Source: an uncultured Caulobacterales bacterium
GTDB lineage: Bacteria > Pseudomonadota > Alphaproteobacteria > Caulobacterales > Caulobacteraceae
Reading direction: 5' to 3'
Length of the DNA: 64,000 nucleotides
NCBI GenBank assembly: GCA_903884425.1
Contig: CAISEP010000002.1
Location: 62,001-126,000 of the forward strand
Under the pieces are notes generated by a model. That model saw nothing but the letters and a program-made list of their open reading frames with translations, was not told the DNA's origin and did no database searches. Below are positions 7,723 through 15,978 of this stretch, piece by piece; the first letter of the stretch is position 1, and each line of letters begins with the position of its first letter. A program made the position numbers and the translations under genes.

Positions 7723-10059
7723 CTAGTTGAAGTGGTAGGTCAGGTTGACGCCCCAGGTCTGCGGCTTGGCATAGACGCTGGGGATCTGACCGGTCGAGGC
7801 CGCCACGTCATAGGTATAGACGCGGTAGATCTCGTTGGTGATGTTGTTGAGGAAGAAGGCGGCTTCCCACTTCTTGCCGTTGGGCGTCCAGCTGATCCGG
7901 GCATTGTAGACCGTGTGGGCCCCTTCCCGTTCCACCGGCGCGCACAGCACGGAGAAGCAGAACCGGCCCGTATACTGGGCGTCCCCCTGCAGGGCCAGGT
8001 AACCGGGACCCACCGGGAACTCGTAGCGGGCCAGCCCCTGGGCGGAGGTGTGCGGGGCCTGGGGCAGGTGGCGATCCACCAGGGTGCCGTCCGGCAGGTT
8101 CACGTTCTTCACCTGGTTGTCCAGCAGCGAGGTGGACCCCTGCAGGGTCAGGCCCTGGACCGGGTGCGTGACCAGCTCCACCTCGAAGCCCTCCTCGTTC
8201 GCCTTCTTGTTGACCACGCTCTCCACGAACTGCTGGTAGGTGAAGGCCTGATAGTTCGTGTAGTCGTAATAGAAGGACGTGACGTTCAGGGTGGTCTTCA
8301 GGGGCAGGGTCGACTTGAAGCCGACCTCATAGGCGTTCAGCACCTCCGGCTTGTAGGGAATGCCGTTGAGGAACGCCGCCTCGTAGCCGGCAAAGGGCGT
8401 GGCCGTGGACAGGGTGAAGCCGCCGCTCTTGGAGCCGCGGTTGAAGCTGCCATAGACCAGCACGTCCTGGGTCGGCTTCCAGTCCAGTTCGGCGCGGACG
8501 GAATAGTCGTCGAAGGTCTTGTCCGCATCCGACGGCTTCACATTGATCCCCGCCGTCACCTGCGAGGTGCCGTTGAAGGCATAGACCTCGCTGGTATTGA
8601 AGATGATGTGCTCGGCATAGGTGTCGAAGGCGTCGTAATTGACCTTGCGCTCATCGTTCCAGTAGCGCGCGCCGAAAATGGCCTTGAAGTTGTTGGGCAG
8701 GGTCCACTCGTCCTGGGCGAACAGGGCGTAGGAGGTGGTGTCCTGGGTGAAGGTCACGTTCGGCACATAGGGGCCATAGGCGCCGCCCACGGAATAGACG
8801 TCCGTATAGCCGTTCTGCGGGGCCGGCAGGGCGTAGGAGGCGGTATAGTAGCCGCTGACCTTCATGGCGAAGGCCCCCACCACCAGCTCGTGGTCGCCGA
8901 AGTGGCCGGAGGCGCGGATCTCTTCCGAAGCCTGCTTCACATTGGCGTTCTGGGCGAAGTTCACCTGATGGCTGGGAGACGCGCTGGGGTCCTCCAGATA
9001 GTGCTTGCCGTTGCTCTGCACGTCGGTGATCGAGGTGACGCGGAAGGCACCGACGGGGAATTCCACCTTCAGATTGGTGCCGAACAGGGTGCGGTCGGTA
9101 TAGGAGGGGCCGCGGGCCTCCGTCAGGAAGGGATTGCCCCCCCGCTGCGGGTCCAGCGCGGTGTTCTCATAGCCGCTGAAGTCCGGGCCCGACGAGGTGT
9201 AGGTGCCCTGGCCGTTGGCGTTGGGCACCGCGCCCTCCCAGGCATACATGCCCGCCGAATGCTCGTGCGGATTGCGGGCGAAGCGGACATTGAAGGTCAC
9301 GTCCACCTGGTCCGTCGGCTGCCAGGCGAAGATGCTGCGCAGGGCCCAGTGGTGGATGGCCCCACGGCTGGCGATGCTGGGGTCGAGGTTCTTGATGTAG
9401 CCGTCGGCCTCTTCCTGCATCCCCGACAGGCGCGCCTGCAGCCGGTCGGTGATCGGGCCGGAGACCGCACCCTCGATGTTGAAGTCCTGATAGCTGCCCG
9501 TGCCCACGGTCAGGTCCGACTGGAAGTCCCGGGTGGGCTTGTTGGAGATGAACTGGATGGCGCCGCCGGTGGCGTTGCGGCCGAACAGGGTGCCCTGCGG
9601 CCCGCGCAGCACCTCGACCCGCTGCAGGTCGAACAGGGGGAAGCCCGCCGAGACGAAGGAGCTGGAATAGCTGTCGTCCTGATAGACGGCCACCGGCGGC
9701 TCCTGCTCGTCGCCGAAGTCGTTCTGCGACACGCCGCGGATGTTGAAGACCACGGCGGACGGGGTGTACTCGTTCATCTTCAGGCCGGGCACGTCCCGCA
9801 CCAGATCGGTGGAGTCCTTGATGCCCTGGCTGGCCAGCTGGGCGGAGCCCACCACGGTCACGGCAATGCCCACGTCCTGCAGGCGCTGTTCCCGCCGCTG
9901 GGCGGTGACCACCACCTGCTCCACCTGATCCGCCGCCGGGGCTGCGGCCGCAGCGTCTGCCGCCGCCGCCACGGAGGGCACGACGCAGAGGCCGGCAAGG
10001 GCGGCGCCGGACAGCAGCGCGGAGCGAAGCGCGGTCGCCGATGGGTAAATCCGAGCCAT
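7723..10059 (-). CDS. TonB-dependent outer-membrane receptor (choline-locus)
   Basis: A 778-residue receptor with a signal peptide (MARIYPSATALRSALLSGAALAG...), TonB-box-like VEQVVVTAQRREQRLQDV, plug motifs (VPGLKMNEYTPSAVVFNIRG; VEVLRGPQGTLFGRNATGGA) and a barrel ending in aromatic-rich NLTYHFN. The start at 10059 is preferred because AGGATCAGGACC precedes it; a start at 10086 would add nine non-signal residues. It lies 168 bp downstream of betA on the same strand, and the partner ABC transporter converges on it, so a quaternary-amine or phosphocholine-type ligand is a reasonable guess only. No full BetI-like box was found before it; there is just a half-site (TTGAATG) at 10143. Confidence 0.88.
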   Translation of the reverse strand: MARIYPSATALRSALLSGAALAGLCVVPSVAAAADAAAAAPAADQVEQVVVTAQRREQRLQDVGIAVTVVGSAQLASQGIKDSTDLVRDVPGLKMNEYTPSAVVFNIRGVSQNDFGDEQEPPVAVYQDDSYSSSFVSAGFPLFDLQRVEVLRGPQGTLFGRNATGGAIQFISNKPTRDFQSDLTVGTGSYQDFNIEGAVSGPITDRLQARLSGMQEEADGYIKNLDPSIASRGAIHHWALRSIFAWQPTDQVDVTFNVRFARNPHEHSAGMYAWEGAVPNANGQGTYTSSGPDFSGYENTALDPQRGGNPFLTEARGPSYTDRTLFGTNLKVEFPVGAFRVTSITDVQSNGKHYLEDPSASPSHQVNFAQNANVKQASEEIRASGHFGDHELVVGAFAMKVSGYYTASYALPAPQNGYTDVYSVGGAYGPYVPNVTFTQDTTSYALFAQDEWTLPNNFKAIFGARYWNDERKVNYDAFDTYAEHIIFNTSEVYAFNGTSQVTAGINVKPSDADKTFDDYSVRAELDWKPTQDVLVYGSFNRGSKSGGFTLSTATPFAGYEAAFLNGIPYKPEVLNAYEVGFKSTLPLKTTLNVTSFYYDYTNYQAFTYQQFVESVVNKKANEEGFEVELVTHPVQGLTLQGSTSLLDNQVKNVNLPDGTLVDRHLPQAPHTSAQGLARYEFPVGPGYLALQGDAQYTGRFCFSVLCAPVEREGAHTVYNARISWTPNGKKWEAAFFLNNITNEIYRVYTYDVAASTGQIPSVYAKPQTWGVNLTYHFN

Positions 10060-10227
10060 GGTCCTGATCCTCGTTCCGGCGCGCACGCCAAGTGTTTTAG
10101 CCTGATTTTGAAAAAATGTACGTCCGACCGTGAGTCCGTCACTTGAATGTTTGCGCCACGGGTCCGCGCGTTTCCGTCATGGGAGCGTCATAAGCGACCT
10201 CGGCCGACGGCGGTTGCATTTGCGCCA

Positions 10228-11886
10228 CTACCGCTGGGCGGTCTCCCAGTTCCCGGCCACGTGGAAATCGGCGTTGGAGGGCGGCAGCGGCGTCCGGCCG
10301 AGGATGTGGTCCGACGCCTTCTCCGCCAGCATGATGGTGGGGGCATTCAGGTTGCCGGTGGTGATCGACGGCATGATCGAGGCATCGGCGACCCGCAGGC
10401 CCTCCACCCCGATCACCCGGGTCTCCGGGTCCACCACCGCCATGGGATCGTCGGCGCGGCCCATGCGGCAGCTGCAGGAGGGGTGATAGGCCGTCTCCAC
10501 CTTGTCGCGGATGAAGGCGTCGATGGCGGCGTCGTCGGTCACATGGCTGCCCGGCTGCAGCTCCTCCCCCCGATAGGGATCGAAGGGGGCCTGGGCGAAG
10601 ATCTCCCGGGTCAGGCGGACGCAGGCGCGCATCTCCTCCCAGTCGTCCGGGTGGCTCATGTAGTTGAAGCGGATCTCCGGCTTGGCCGACGGCTCGGGGG
10701 AGCGCAGGCGCACCCAGCCCCGGCTCTTGGACCGCATGGGGCCCACATGGGCCTGGAAGCCGTGCTGCTTCGCCATCGACTGGCCGTCATAGGTCACGGC
10801 CAGCGGCAGGAAGTGATACTGGATGTCCGGATAGCGGATGCCCGCCCGGCTGCGGATGAAGCCGCAGCTCTCGAAGTGGTTGGTGGCACCCAGCCCGTCC
10901 TTCAGCAGCACCCAGCGGGCCCCGATCAGGAACTGGGCCAGCGGATTCATGACGGAATAGAGGGTCACGGGCAGTTTGCTGGCGACCTGGAAGTAGAATT
11001 CCAGATGGTCCTGCAGGTTCTCCCCCACCCCCGGCCGGTCGGCGATCACCGGAAGGCCGTGACGGCGAAGCTCCTCCGCCGGGCCGATGCCGGACAGCTT
11101 CAGCAGCTGGGGCGAATTGATCGCGCCCCCGGCCAGCACCACCTCCCGCGCGGCGCGGACGGTCACGGTCCGGTCGCCCTGCCGGTAGGTGACGCCCACG
11201 GCGCGGCGTCCCTCGAAATCGATGCGGCTGACCTGGGCCCGGGTGCGGACCGCGAGGTTCGGGCGGTTCCGGGCGGGCTTCAGATAGGCGGTGGCCGCGC
11301 TCCAGCGCCGCCCCTCCCCCACCGTCATGTCCATCCGGCCGAAGCCCTCCTGCCGGCGGCCGTTGATATCGTCCGTATGCGGATAGCCCGCCGCCTCTGC
11401 CGCCGCCAGCCAGGCGGCGTGCAGGGGGTTCTTCAGCGTGCCGTAGCGGGTCTTCAGCGGCCCGCCCTCGCCCCGCCAGGCATCGCCCCCCTCGGCCCGG
11501 TCCTCTGCCCGCTTGAAATAGGGCAGCACGTCGGCATAGCCCCACCCCTGCGCCCCCTCGTCCCGCCAGCGCTCGAAATCCAGGGGATTGCCGCGGACAT
11601 AGACCATGCCGTTGATGGCCGACGAGCCGCCCAGCACCCGCCCGCGGGGGGTGTGCAGCCGCCGCCCGCCCAGGGCCGGTTCCGGCTCGGCCTCGTAGTC
11701 CCAGATGTAGCGCTTGTCGTTCATGGGGATCGACAGGGCCGTGGGCATCTGGATGAAGATCGAGCGGTCGTCGCCCCCGGATTCCAGCAGCAGCACCCGG
11801 TTGCCCGGGTCCGCGCTCAGCCGGTTGGCCATGACGCAGCCCGCAGACCCCGCGCCGATGATGACGAAGTCGAACATCTCCGACAT
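10228..11886 (-). CDS. betA: Choline dehydrogenase (GMC oxidoreductase)
   Basis: A 552-residue GMC flavoenzyme that oxidises choline to betaine aldehyde (and can continue to glycine betaine). The Rossmann FAD motif is at the N-terminus ([19 protein letters not shown]); GMC signatures follow ([36 protein letters not shown]), and BetA-specific segments are present ([32 protein letters not shown] with the catalytic His). Length matches BetA (about 550). The gene begins 8 bp after the betI-betB fusion stop and is almost certainly co-transcribed with it. Confidence 0.95.
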   Translation of the reverse strand: MSEMFDFVIIGAGSAGCVMANRLSADPGNRVLLLESGGDDRSIFIQMPTALSIPMNDKRYIWDYEAEPEPALGGRRLHTPRGRVLGGSSAINGMVYVRGNPLDFERWRDEGAQGWGYADVLPYFKRAEDRAEGGDAWRGEGGPLKTRYGTLKNPLHAAWLAAAEAAGYPHTDDINGRRQEGFGRMDMTVGEGRRWSAATAYLKPARNRPNLAVRTRAQVSRIDFEGRRAVGVTYRQGDRTVTVRAAREVVLAGGAINSPQLLKLSGIGPAEELRRHGLPVIADRPGVGENLQDHLEFYFQVASKLPVTLYSVMNPLAQFLIGARWVLLKDGLGATNHFESCGFIRSRAGIRYPDIQYHFLPLAVTYDGQSMAKQHGFQAHVGPMRSKSRGWVRLRSPEPSAKPEIRFNYMSHPDDWEEMRACVRLTREIFAQAPFDPYRGEELQPGSHVTDDAAIDAFIRDKVETAYHPSCSCRMGRADDPMAVVDPETRVIGVEGLRVADASIMPSITTGNLNAPTIMLAEKASDHILGRTPLPPSNADFHVAGNWETAQR

Positions 11887-11894
11887 GGGTCGCC

Positions 11895-14015
11895 TCAGTA
11901 GGGGGCGTCGATGGCGCCCAGGGCGACATAGACGCTCTTCAGCTGGGTGTAGTGCTCGATGGCGGCGCGGCCGTTCTCCCGGCCCAGGCCCGAAGACTTG
12001 TAGCCGCCGAAGGGCAGCTCGATGGGCGTGACATTGTACTGGTTGATCCAGCAGGTGCCCGCCTGCAGCTCCGCAATCACCCGGTGGGCGCGGGTCAGGT
12101 CCTTCGTGAACACCCCGGCGGACAGGCCGAACTCGGTGTCATTGGCCCGGGCCACGACCTCCGCCTCGGTGTCGAAGTCCAGCACCGCCATCACCGGGCC
12201 GAAGATCTCCTCCCGCACGATGCTCATGTCGTCCGTACACGCATCGAATATGGCGGGGGAGACGAAGTGGCCCTGCGCCAGGGCCCCGGCGGTGAGGCGT
12301 TCGCCGCCCATCACCAGCCGCGCCCCCTCGGCCTTGCCCTGTGCGATATAGGCCAGCACCTTGTCCATGTGCGCGCGGGAGATCAGGGCCCCCACATGGG
12401 TGCTGGGATCGAGGGGATCGCCGATCACCATCTTCGCCACCCGCGCCGTCAGCCTGTCGAGGAAGGCCTGCTTGACTGACCGGTGCACGAAAACCCGGGT
12501 GCCGTTGGAACAGACCTCTCCCGCCGAATAGAAGTTGGCCATCAGGGCCCCGGACACGGCATTGTCCAGGTCCGCATCCTCGAACACGATGAAGGGCGAC
12601 TTGCCGCCCAGCTCCATGGTCACGGCCTTGAGCGTCGGCGCGGCATCGGCCATCACCTTCTTCCCCGTCTCCACCGCGCCGGTGAGGGAGACCTTGCGGA
12701 TCAGGGGATGGCGGGACAGCAGACGCCCGGTCTCGACCCCGCCCTGCACCACATTGAACACGCCGGGCGGCAGGCCCGCCTCGGTATAGATCTCCGCCAG
12801 CCGCAGCGCCGTCAGGGGCGTCAGGTCGGCGGGCTTGAAGATCATGGCATTGCCGCAGGCCAGCGCCGGGGCGGATTTCCAGCAGGCGATCTGGATCGGA
12901 TAGTTCCAGGCCCCGATGCCCGCCACCACGCCCAGGGGCTCGCGCCGTGTGTAGCCGAAGGCCTGGGGCCCCAGATCGATGTGCTCTCCGCTGATGGTCG
13001 CCGCCACCCCGCCGAAATATTCGAGGCAGTCCGCGCCGGACATCACGTCCACCGCCAGGGTCTCCTGGATCGGCTTGCCGGTGTCCCGGGTCTCCAGCTC
13101 CGCCAGTTCGGCATTGGCGGCACGCAGCAGGTCGGCGGCGCGCTTGAGCACTCGGCCGCGCTCCGTCCCGGTCATGCGGGCCCAGACCTTTTGCCCCGCG
13201 ACGGCGGCGGCCACGGCGGCCTCCACCGTGTCGGGACCGGCGATCTCCACCACGCCCAGCAGCGCCCCCGTCGCCGGGTTGCGGGTCTCGAAGGTCGCGC
13301 CGGACCCGTCGATGAAGGCCCCGCCCACATGGCTGCGGAACACATGCCCGGAGCCGGGAACCGCCACGGCCGGGGCTTCCGCCCCCATGGCCGCCAGACG
13401 GCTGTCGACAAAGGCGGTGAGCATGGCCCGGGCGCTTTCGCTGTCCGCCTCGCGCCAGGTGGACAGGGCCGCCCGCAGCCAGACCCCATCGATCATCGCC
13501 GCGATCATGGCCGCCAGCCGCCGCGCTTCCGCCCCCGGCAGCAGCATCTTCAGGGCATGCCGCAGATTGGACAGCATGCGCTTCTGGTAGACCAGCTGGA
13601 CCCGGCGCAGGCTCTCGTTGTGCAGGACCTGCCCCCAGAAGGCGAGCCAGGCGGAGCCGGTACGCTGGTCGAACTCCTTGGCGTCCAGATTGGCGTCAAT
13701 GACCGCCTGCACCCGCTCCCGCGGGCCGTCGGCGGCATTGAGCCGGGCCAGCACCGCCTCCCCCAGCCGGGTCGTCAGGGTCCGGAACGCCGCCTCGAGC
13801 AGGCCGTCCTTGTCGCCGAAATAATGGGCCACCAGACCGGGGCTCACCCCCGCCCGACCGGCGATCTGGGCGAGCGTCGATCCCACGTATCCCACCTCGG
13901 CCAGGCTATCGAGGGTCATCTCGATCAGCTGGCCGCGGCGTCCCTCATCCCCGTCGTTGCGGGAAGGGCCGGACGCGGACGGTTCGGGCGGCCTGGGCGG
14001 CTTTGAGGAGGACAT
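11895..14015 (-). CDS. BetI-BetB fusion: TetR-type choline repressor joined to betaine aldehyde dehydrogenase
   Basis: One uninterrupted 706-residue frame. Residues about 27-210 are a full BetI: TetR helix-turn-helix ([20 protein letters not shown], about 51-70) and the BetI ligand domain ([32 protein letters not shown]). Residues about 215-706 are a full betaine aldehyde dehydrogenase: [32 protein letters not shown], catalytic Glu468 (MELGGKSP) and Cys502 ([12 protein letters not shown]), and EEIFGPVM. The two parts adjoin with almost no linker ([20 protein letters not shown]). E. coli encodes them as separate genes betI and betB. The ATG at 14015 follows GGGGTGAA; a BetI-like box lies 10 nt upstream. 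An internal ATG at the junction (about 13388) has no ribosome site, so separate BetB synthesis is not obvious. The design resembles PutA, an enzyme that represses its own genes. Confidence 0.93.
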   Translation of the reverse strand: MSSSKPPRPPEPSASGPSRNDGDEGRRGQLIEMTLDSLAEVGYVGSTLAQIAGRAGVSPGLVAHYFGDKDGLLEAAFRTLTTRLGEAVLARLNAADGPRERVQAVIDANLDAKEFDQRTGSAWLAFWGQVLHNESLRRVQLVYQKRMLSNLRHALKMLLPGAEARRLAAMIAAMIDGVWLRAALSTWREADSESARAMLTAFVDSRLAAMGAEAPAVAVPGSGHVFRSHVGGAFIDGSGATFETRNPATGALLGVVEIAGPDTVEAAVAAAVAGQKVWARMTGTERGRVLKRAADLLRAANAELAELETRDTGKPIQETLAVDVMSGADCLEYFGGVAATISGEHIDLGPQAFGYTRREPLGVVAGIGAWNYPIQIACWKSAPALACGNAMIFKPADLTPLTALRLAEIYTEAGLPPGVFNVVQGGVETGRLLSRHPLIRKVSLTGAVETGKKVMADAAPTLKAVTMELGGKSPFIVFEDADLDNAVSGALMANFYSAGEVCSNGTRVFVHRSVKQAFLDRLTARVAKMVIGDPLDPSTHVGALISRAHMDKVLAYIAQGKAEGARLVMGGERLTAGALAQGHFVSPAIFDACTDDMSIVREEIFGPVMAVLDFDTEAEVVARANDTEFGLSAGVFTKDLTRAHRVIAELQAGTCWINQYNVTPIELPFGGYKSSGLGRENGRAAIEHYTQLKSVYVALGAIDAPY

Positions 14016-14358
14016 TTCACCCCGATTGAATGAGCGTTCAACCGGCAGGCTATCATGCTCCGGCCCCGGGGCGTCAATCCTGCCCGGGGTCGCAACACCC
14101 GGCACGGGACCGTCCGGAGGCGACAATATGCGACCCTGGATAGTATTTTCACTGCGATCCCGGCGGCCCGCTTCTCCCGACAGGTGAACCGGACCGGCGG
14201 GGATGGCCACGCTGGCAAGGAATGACGCCGCGCTGACCGGCCCATCGGTCGCTCACAACTCCCCCACTGGTTGTTCTGCCGCCGGGCCCTGCTGTTGCGC
14301 CGCCCGGGATTTCCGTTAAGATTTTCAACGTGCGGCGTAGCCCGCGAGGGGGTGCCGT
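14016..14358. promoter_or_regulatory. Divergent control region between betI-betB and the Ntn-hydrolase gene
   Basis: A 343-bp gap without a credible gene. It contains the BetI-like box (14026-14041) and, on the minus strand, a possible sigma70-type promoter: GTGAAA at 14152-14147 and TATTGT at 14128-14123 with an 18-bp spacer, in an AT-richer patch. Transcription from it would run into the box. Nothing distinctive was seen for the plus-strand gene apart from a GAGGGGG ribosome site at 14345-14351. Confidence 0.45.
14026..14041. promoter_or_regulatory. BetI-like operator before the betI-betB fusion
   Basis: TTGAATGAGCGTTCAA is a near-palindrome (12 of 16 positions symmetric, outer five bases perfect) placed 10 nt before the start codon. 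Autoregulatory TetR proteins usually bind such sites. Related boxes occur before the choline transporter at 4413 and 4507. Confidence 0.65.
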
Positions 14359-15642
14359 TTGACCAGCGAAGTCCTGCTGATGAATCTGGAGGCCGTCGTT
14401 CTCGGTGCCGACAGCGCCGTGACGATCTCTGCGCCGGACCGGGGCCGCTTTTCCCAGTCGGGCATCGAGAAGATCTTCCTGGTCAACGAGAGGGGACCGG
14501 TCGCGGCCATGGTCTATGGGGGCGGGTCCTATTGCGGCCTGCCCTGGCGTACGGTCCTAGGCCAGTTCAGCGACTATTGCGGCCCGGACCTGCTCAGTCT
14601 CGACGACTATTTTTCGAAGCTGAACGACTATCTCGCCAACATCGAAAAACACACCAACGTGGGCATCGACCCGAGCTACGAGGTCGACAACTTCAACGCC
14701 TACATGGACGACTTCATCCACGACTATCTGCTGTGGGTGCTGGCGGCGGGCTGGACGCCGGGCCAGCCGATCCCCGAGGCCACCGCCTTCAAGGCCCTGA
14801 AGTACCTGGAGCAGGAGGTGCTGTTCGAGCCGGACATGCCCTATTCCGGCGAGGCCGATGCGGGGGGGCCGGTCCCGCGGGCCCGGGTCGAGGCCAGTTC
14901 CCGGCTGACCGACCTGGTGGCGCGCAACCTCGCCTCGGCGGTGTCGACGGCCCTCGGTCGCAAGCTGCAGGGCGTCGCCATGCCGGAGGCGGTGATCCCG
15001 CCCCTGCTGCGCCTGGCGGTGGAATCCCTGGTGGTGGAGTGGCTGCCGGATTCCTCCCTCTATACGGGCCTCGTCCTGGCGGGGTTCGGGGCCGGTCAGG
15101 CCCTGCCGGCGCTTTACAGCTTCCGCTTCATCGGGGCCTTCGGCGGACTGCTGAAGACCCGCCGCTATGCCCCCCGCCGTCCGCGGCCGAACAGCGATCC
15201 GGTGATCTTCCATTCCTATGCCCAGGACCAGTTGATCCGCGGCTTCGTCTATGGCGCGCTGCCGGAATACGAGACCACCGTGCGCCATGTGACCATGGAC
15301 TATCTGATCCGGACCTTCGACGCGATCGTCGGCAACATCAGCGAGACCAACAAGAAGCTGGCCGAACAGGTCCGCGAACAGCTGGCCGACGTGGCGCGGG
15401 AGGCCACCGCGCTGGGCCTGAACACCGCCCGGGCGCAACGCTCCGGCGAGGTGTTCGAGACCCTGTGGCCGGCGCTGGATTCCGCCAATGCCGATGTCCT
15501 GTCCTCCCACGCCCTCAAGCTGATGGAGCTGACGGTGCTGGAACACGAACTCTTGGCCGAGCCCAGCGTCTCCCGGCCGATCTGGGTGCTCGCCATGGAA
15601 CGGGGCCGCTTCTACTGGCTGAAGGATGGGGTGCGAACATGA
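14359..15642 (+). CDS. Proteasome/HslV-like Ntn-hydrolase family protein (uncharacterised)
   Basis: A 427-residue protein beginning at a TTG codon that follows GAGGGGG with good spacing. Removing Met would expose Thr1 (TSEVLLMNLEAVVLGADSAV). Counting from that Thr, an Asp falls at position 17 in the GADSAVT motif, exactly where proteasome beta subunits have Asp17, and a Lys lies at 37 (EKIFLV), near the proteasome Lys33. The next strand AAMVYGGGSY resembles the glycine-rich turn of the fold. The rest (residues about 90-427) is helical and longer than HslV (about 175 residues); it shows no transmembrane segment and no recognised second domain. The residue spacing supports a threonine-type hydrolase, but family membership and substrate are inference. 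It overlaps the next gene by ATGA. Confidence 0.6.
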   Translation: MTSEVLLMNLEAVVLGADSAVTISAPDRGRFSQSGIEKIFLVNERGPVAAMVYGGGSYCGLPWRTVLGQFSDYCGPDLLSLDDYFSKLNDYLANIEKHTNVGIDPSYEVDNFNAYMDDFIHDYLLWVLAAGWTPGQPIPEATAFKALKYLEQEVLFEPDMPYSGEADAGGPVPRARVEASSRLTDLVARNLASAVSTALGRKLQGVAMPEAVIPPLLRLAVESLVVEWLPDSSLYTGLVLAGFGAGQALPALYSFRFIGAFGGLLKTRRYAPRRPRPNSDPVIFHSYAQDQLIRGFVYGALPEYETTVRHVTMDYLIRTFDAIVGNISETNKKLAEQVREQLADVAREATALGLNTARAQRSGEVFETLWPALDSANADVLSSHALKLMELTVLEHELLAEPSVSRPIWVLAMERGRFYWLKDGVRT

Positions 15643-15956
15643 GCCGAACCGACAAGGGCCCCGCGGGGCCGTCCGATGCCGCCCGCCGGGCAGAGGCCGC
15701 CGCCGCGGCCCGCAAGCTGGTGGAGGGCCTGTCCCGGGACATCACCGACCGCGCGCCGGTGGCCATTGCCCGCCGGTCCCGTCCCCTGTGGGCGCGGCTG
15801 ACCCGGCGCAGCGACCCCTTCCAGGTGACCGAGGCCGAAGTCCGGGCCTGGCTGGCCGGGATGGAGGCGCGTCACCCGCCCCTGATCGCGTCTGCGGAGA
15901 CGGCGGACACGGCCGGTCTGGCAGCGGTCCGCCATCGGGACAGCCGGGTGGCCTGA
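15639..15956 (+). CDS. Small basic protein of unknown function, coupled to the Ntn-hydrolase gene
   Basis: A 105-residue protein whose ATG overlaps the stop of the upstream gene (ATGA), so the two are translationally coupled. The first half is Ala/Arg-rich and helical (AARRAEAAAAARKLVEGLSR), with a central basic stretch (IARRSRPLWARLTRRSDPF) and an acidic C-terminal half (VTEAEVRAWLAGMEARH). No catalytic motif, signal peptide or membrane helix is visible. I do not recognise the family. Coupling suggests it acts with the Ntn-hydrolase protein, for example as an adaptor or inhibitor, which is a guess. Confidence 0.6.
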   Translation: MSRTDKGPAGPSDAARRAEAAAAARKLVEGLSRDITDRAPVAIARRSRPLWARLTRRSDPFQVTEAEVRAWLAGMEARHPPLIASAETADTAGLAAVRHRDSRVA

Positions 15957-15978
15957 GGGCTCGGGCTCCTACTGAGGC

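Noticed and set aside
7399-10146. Long plus-strand open frame (about 915 codons) opposite the second TonB receptor
   Set aside because: Biased composition with no family motif; the minus strand encodes a full receptor with signal peptide and plug.
10143-10149. BetI-like site before the second TonB receptor
   Set aside because: Only a 7-base half-site (TTGAATG) is present, and the other half does not match.
13380-13395. Separate betB gene starting at the internal ATG near 13388
   Set aside because: No ribosome-binding sequence precedes it and the frame is continuous with BetI, so a fusion is the simpler reading.
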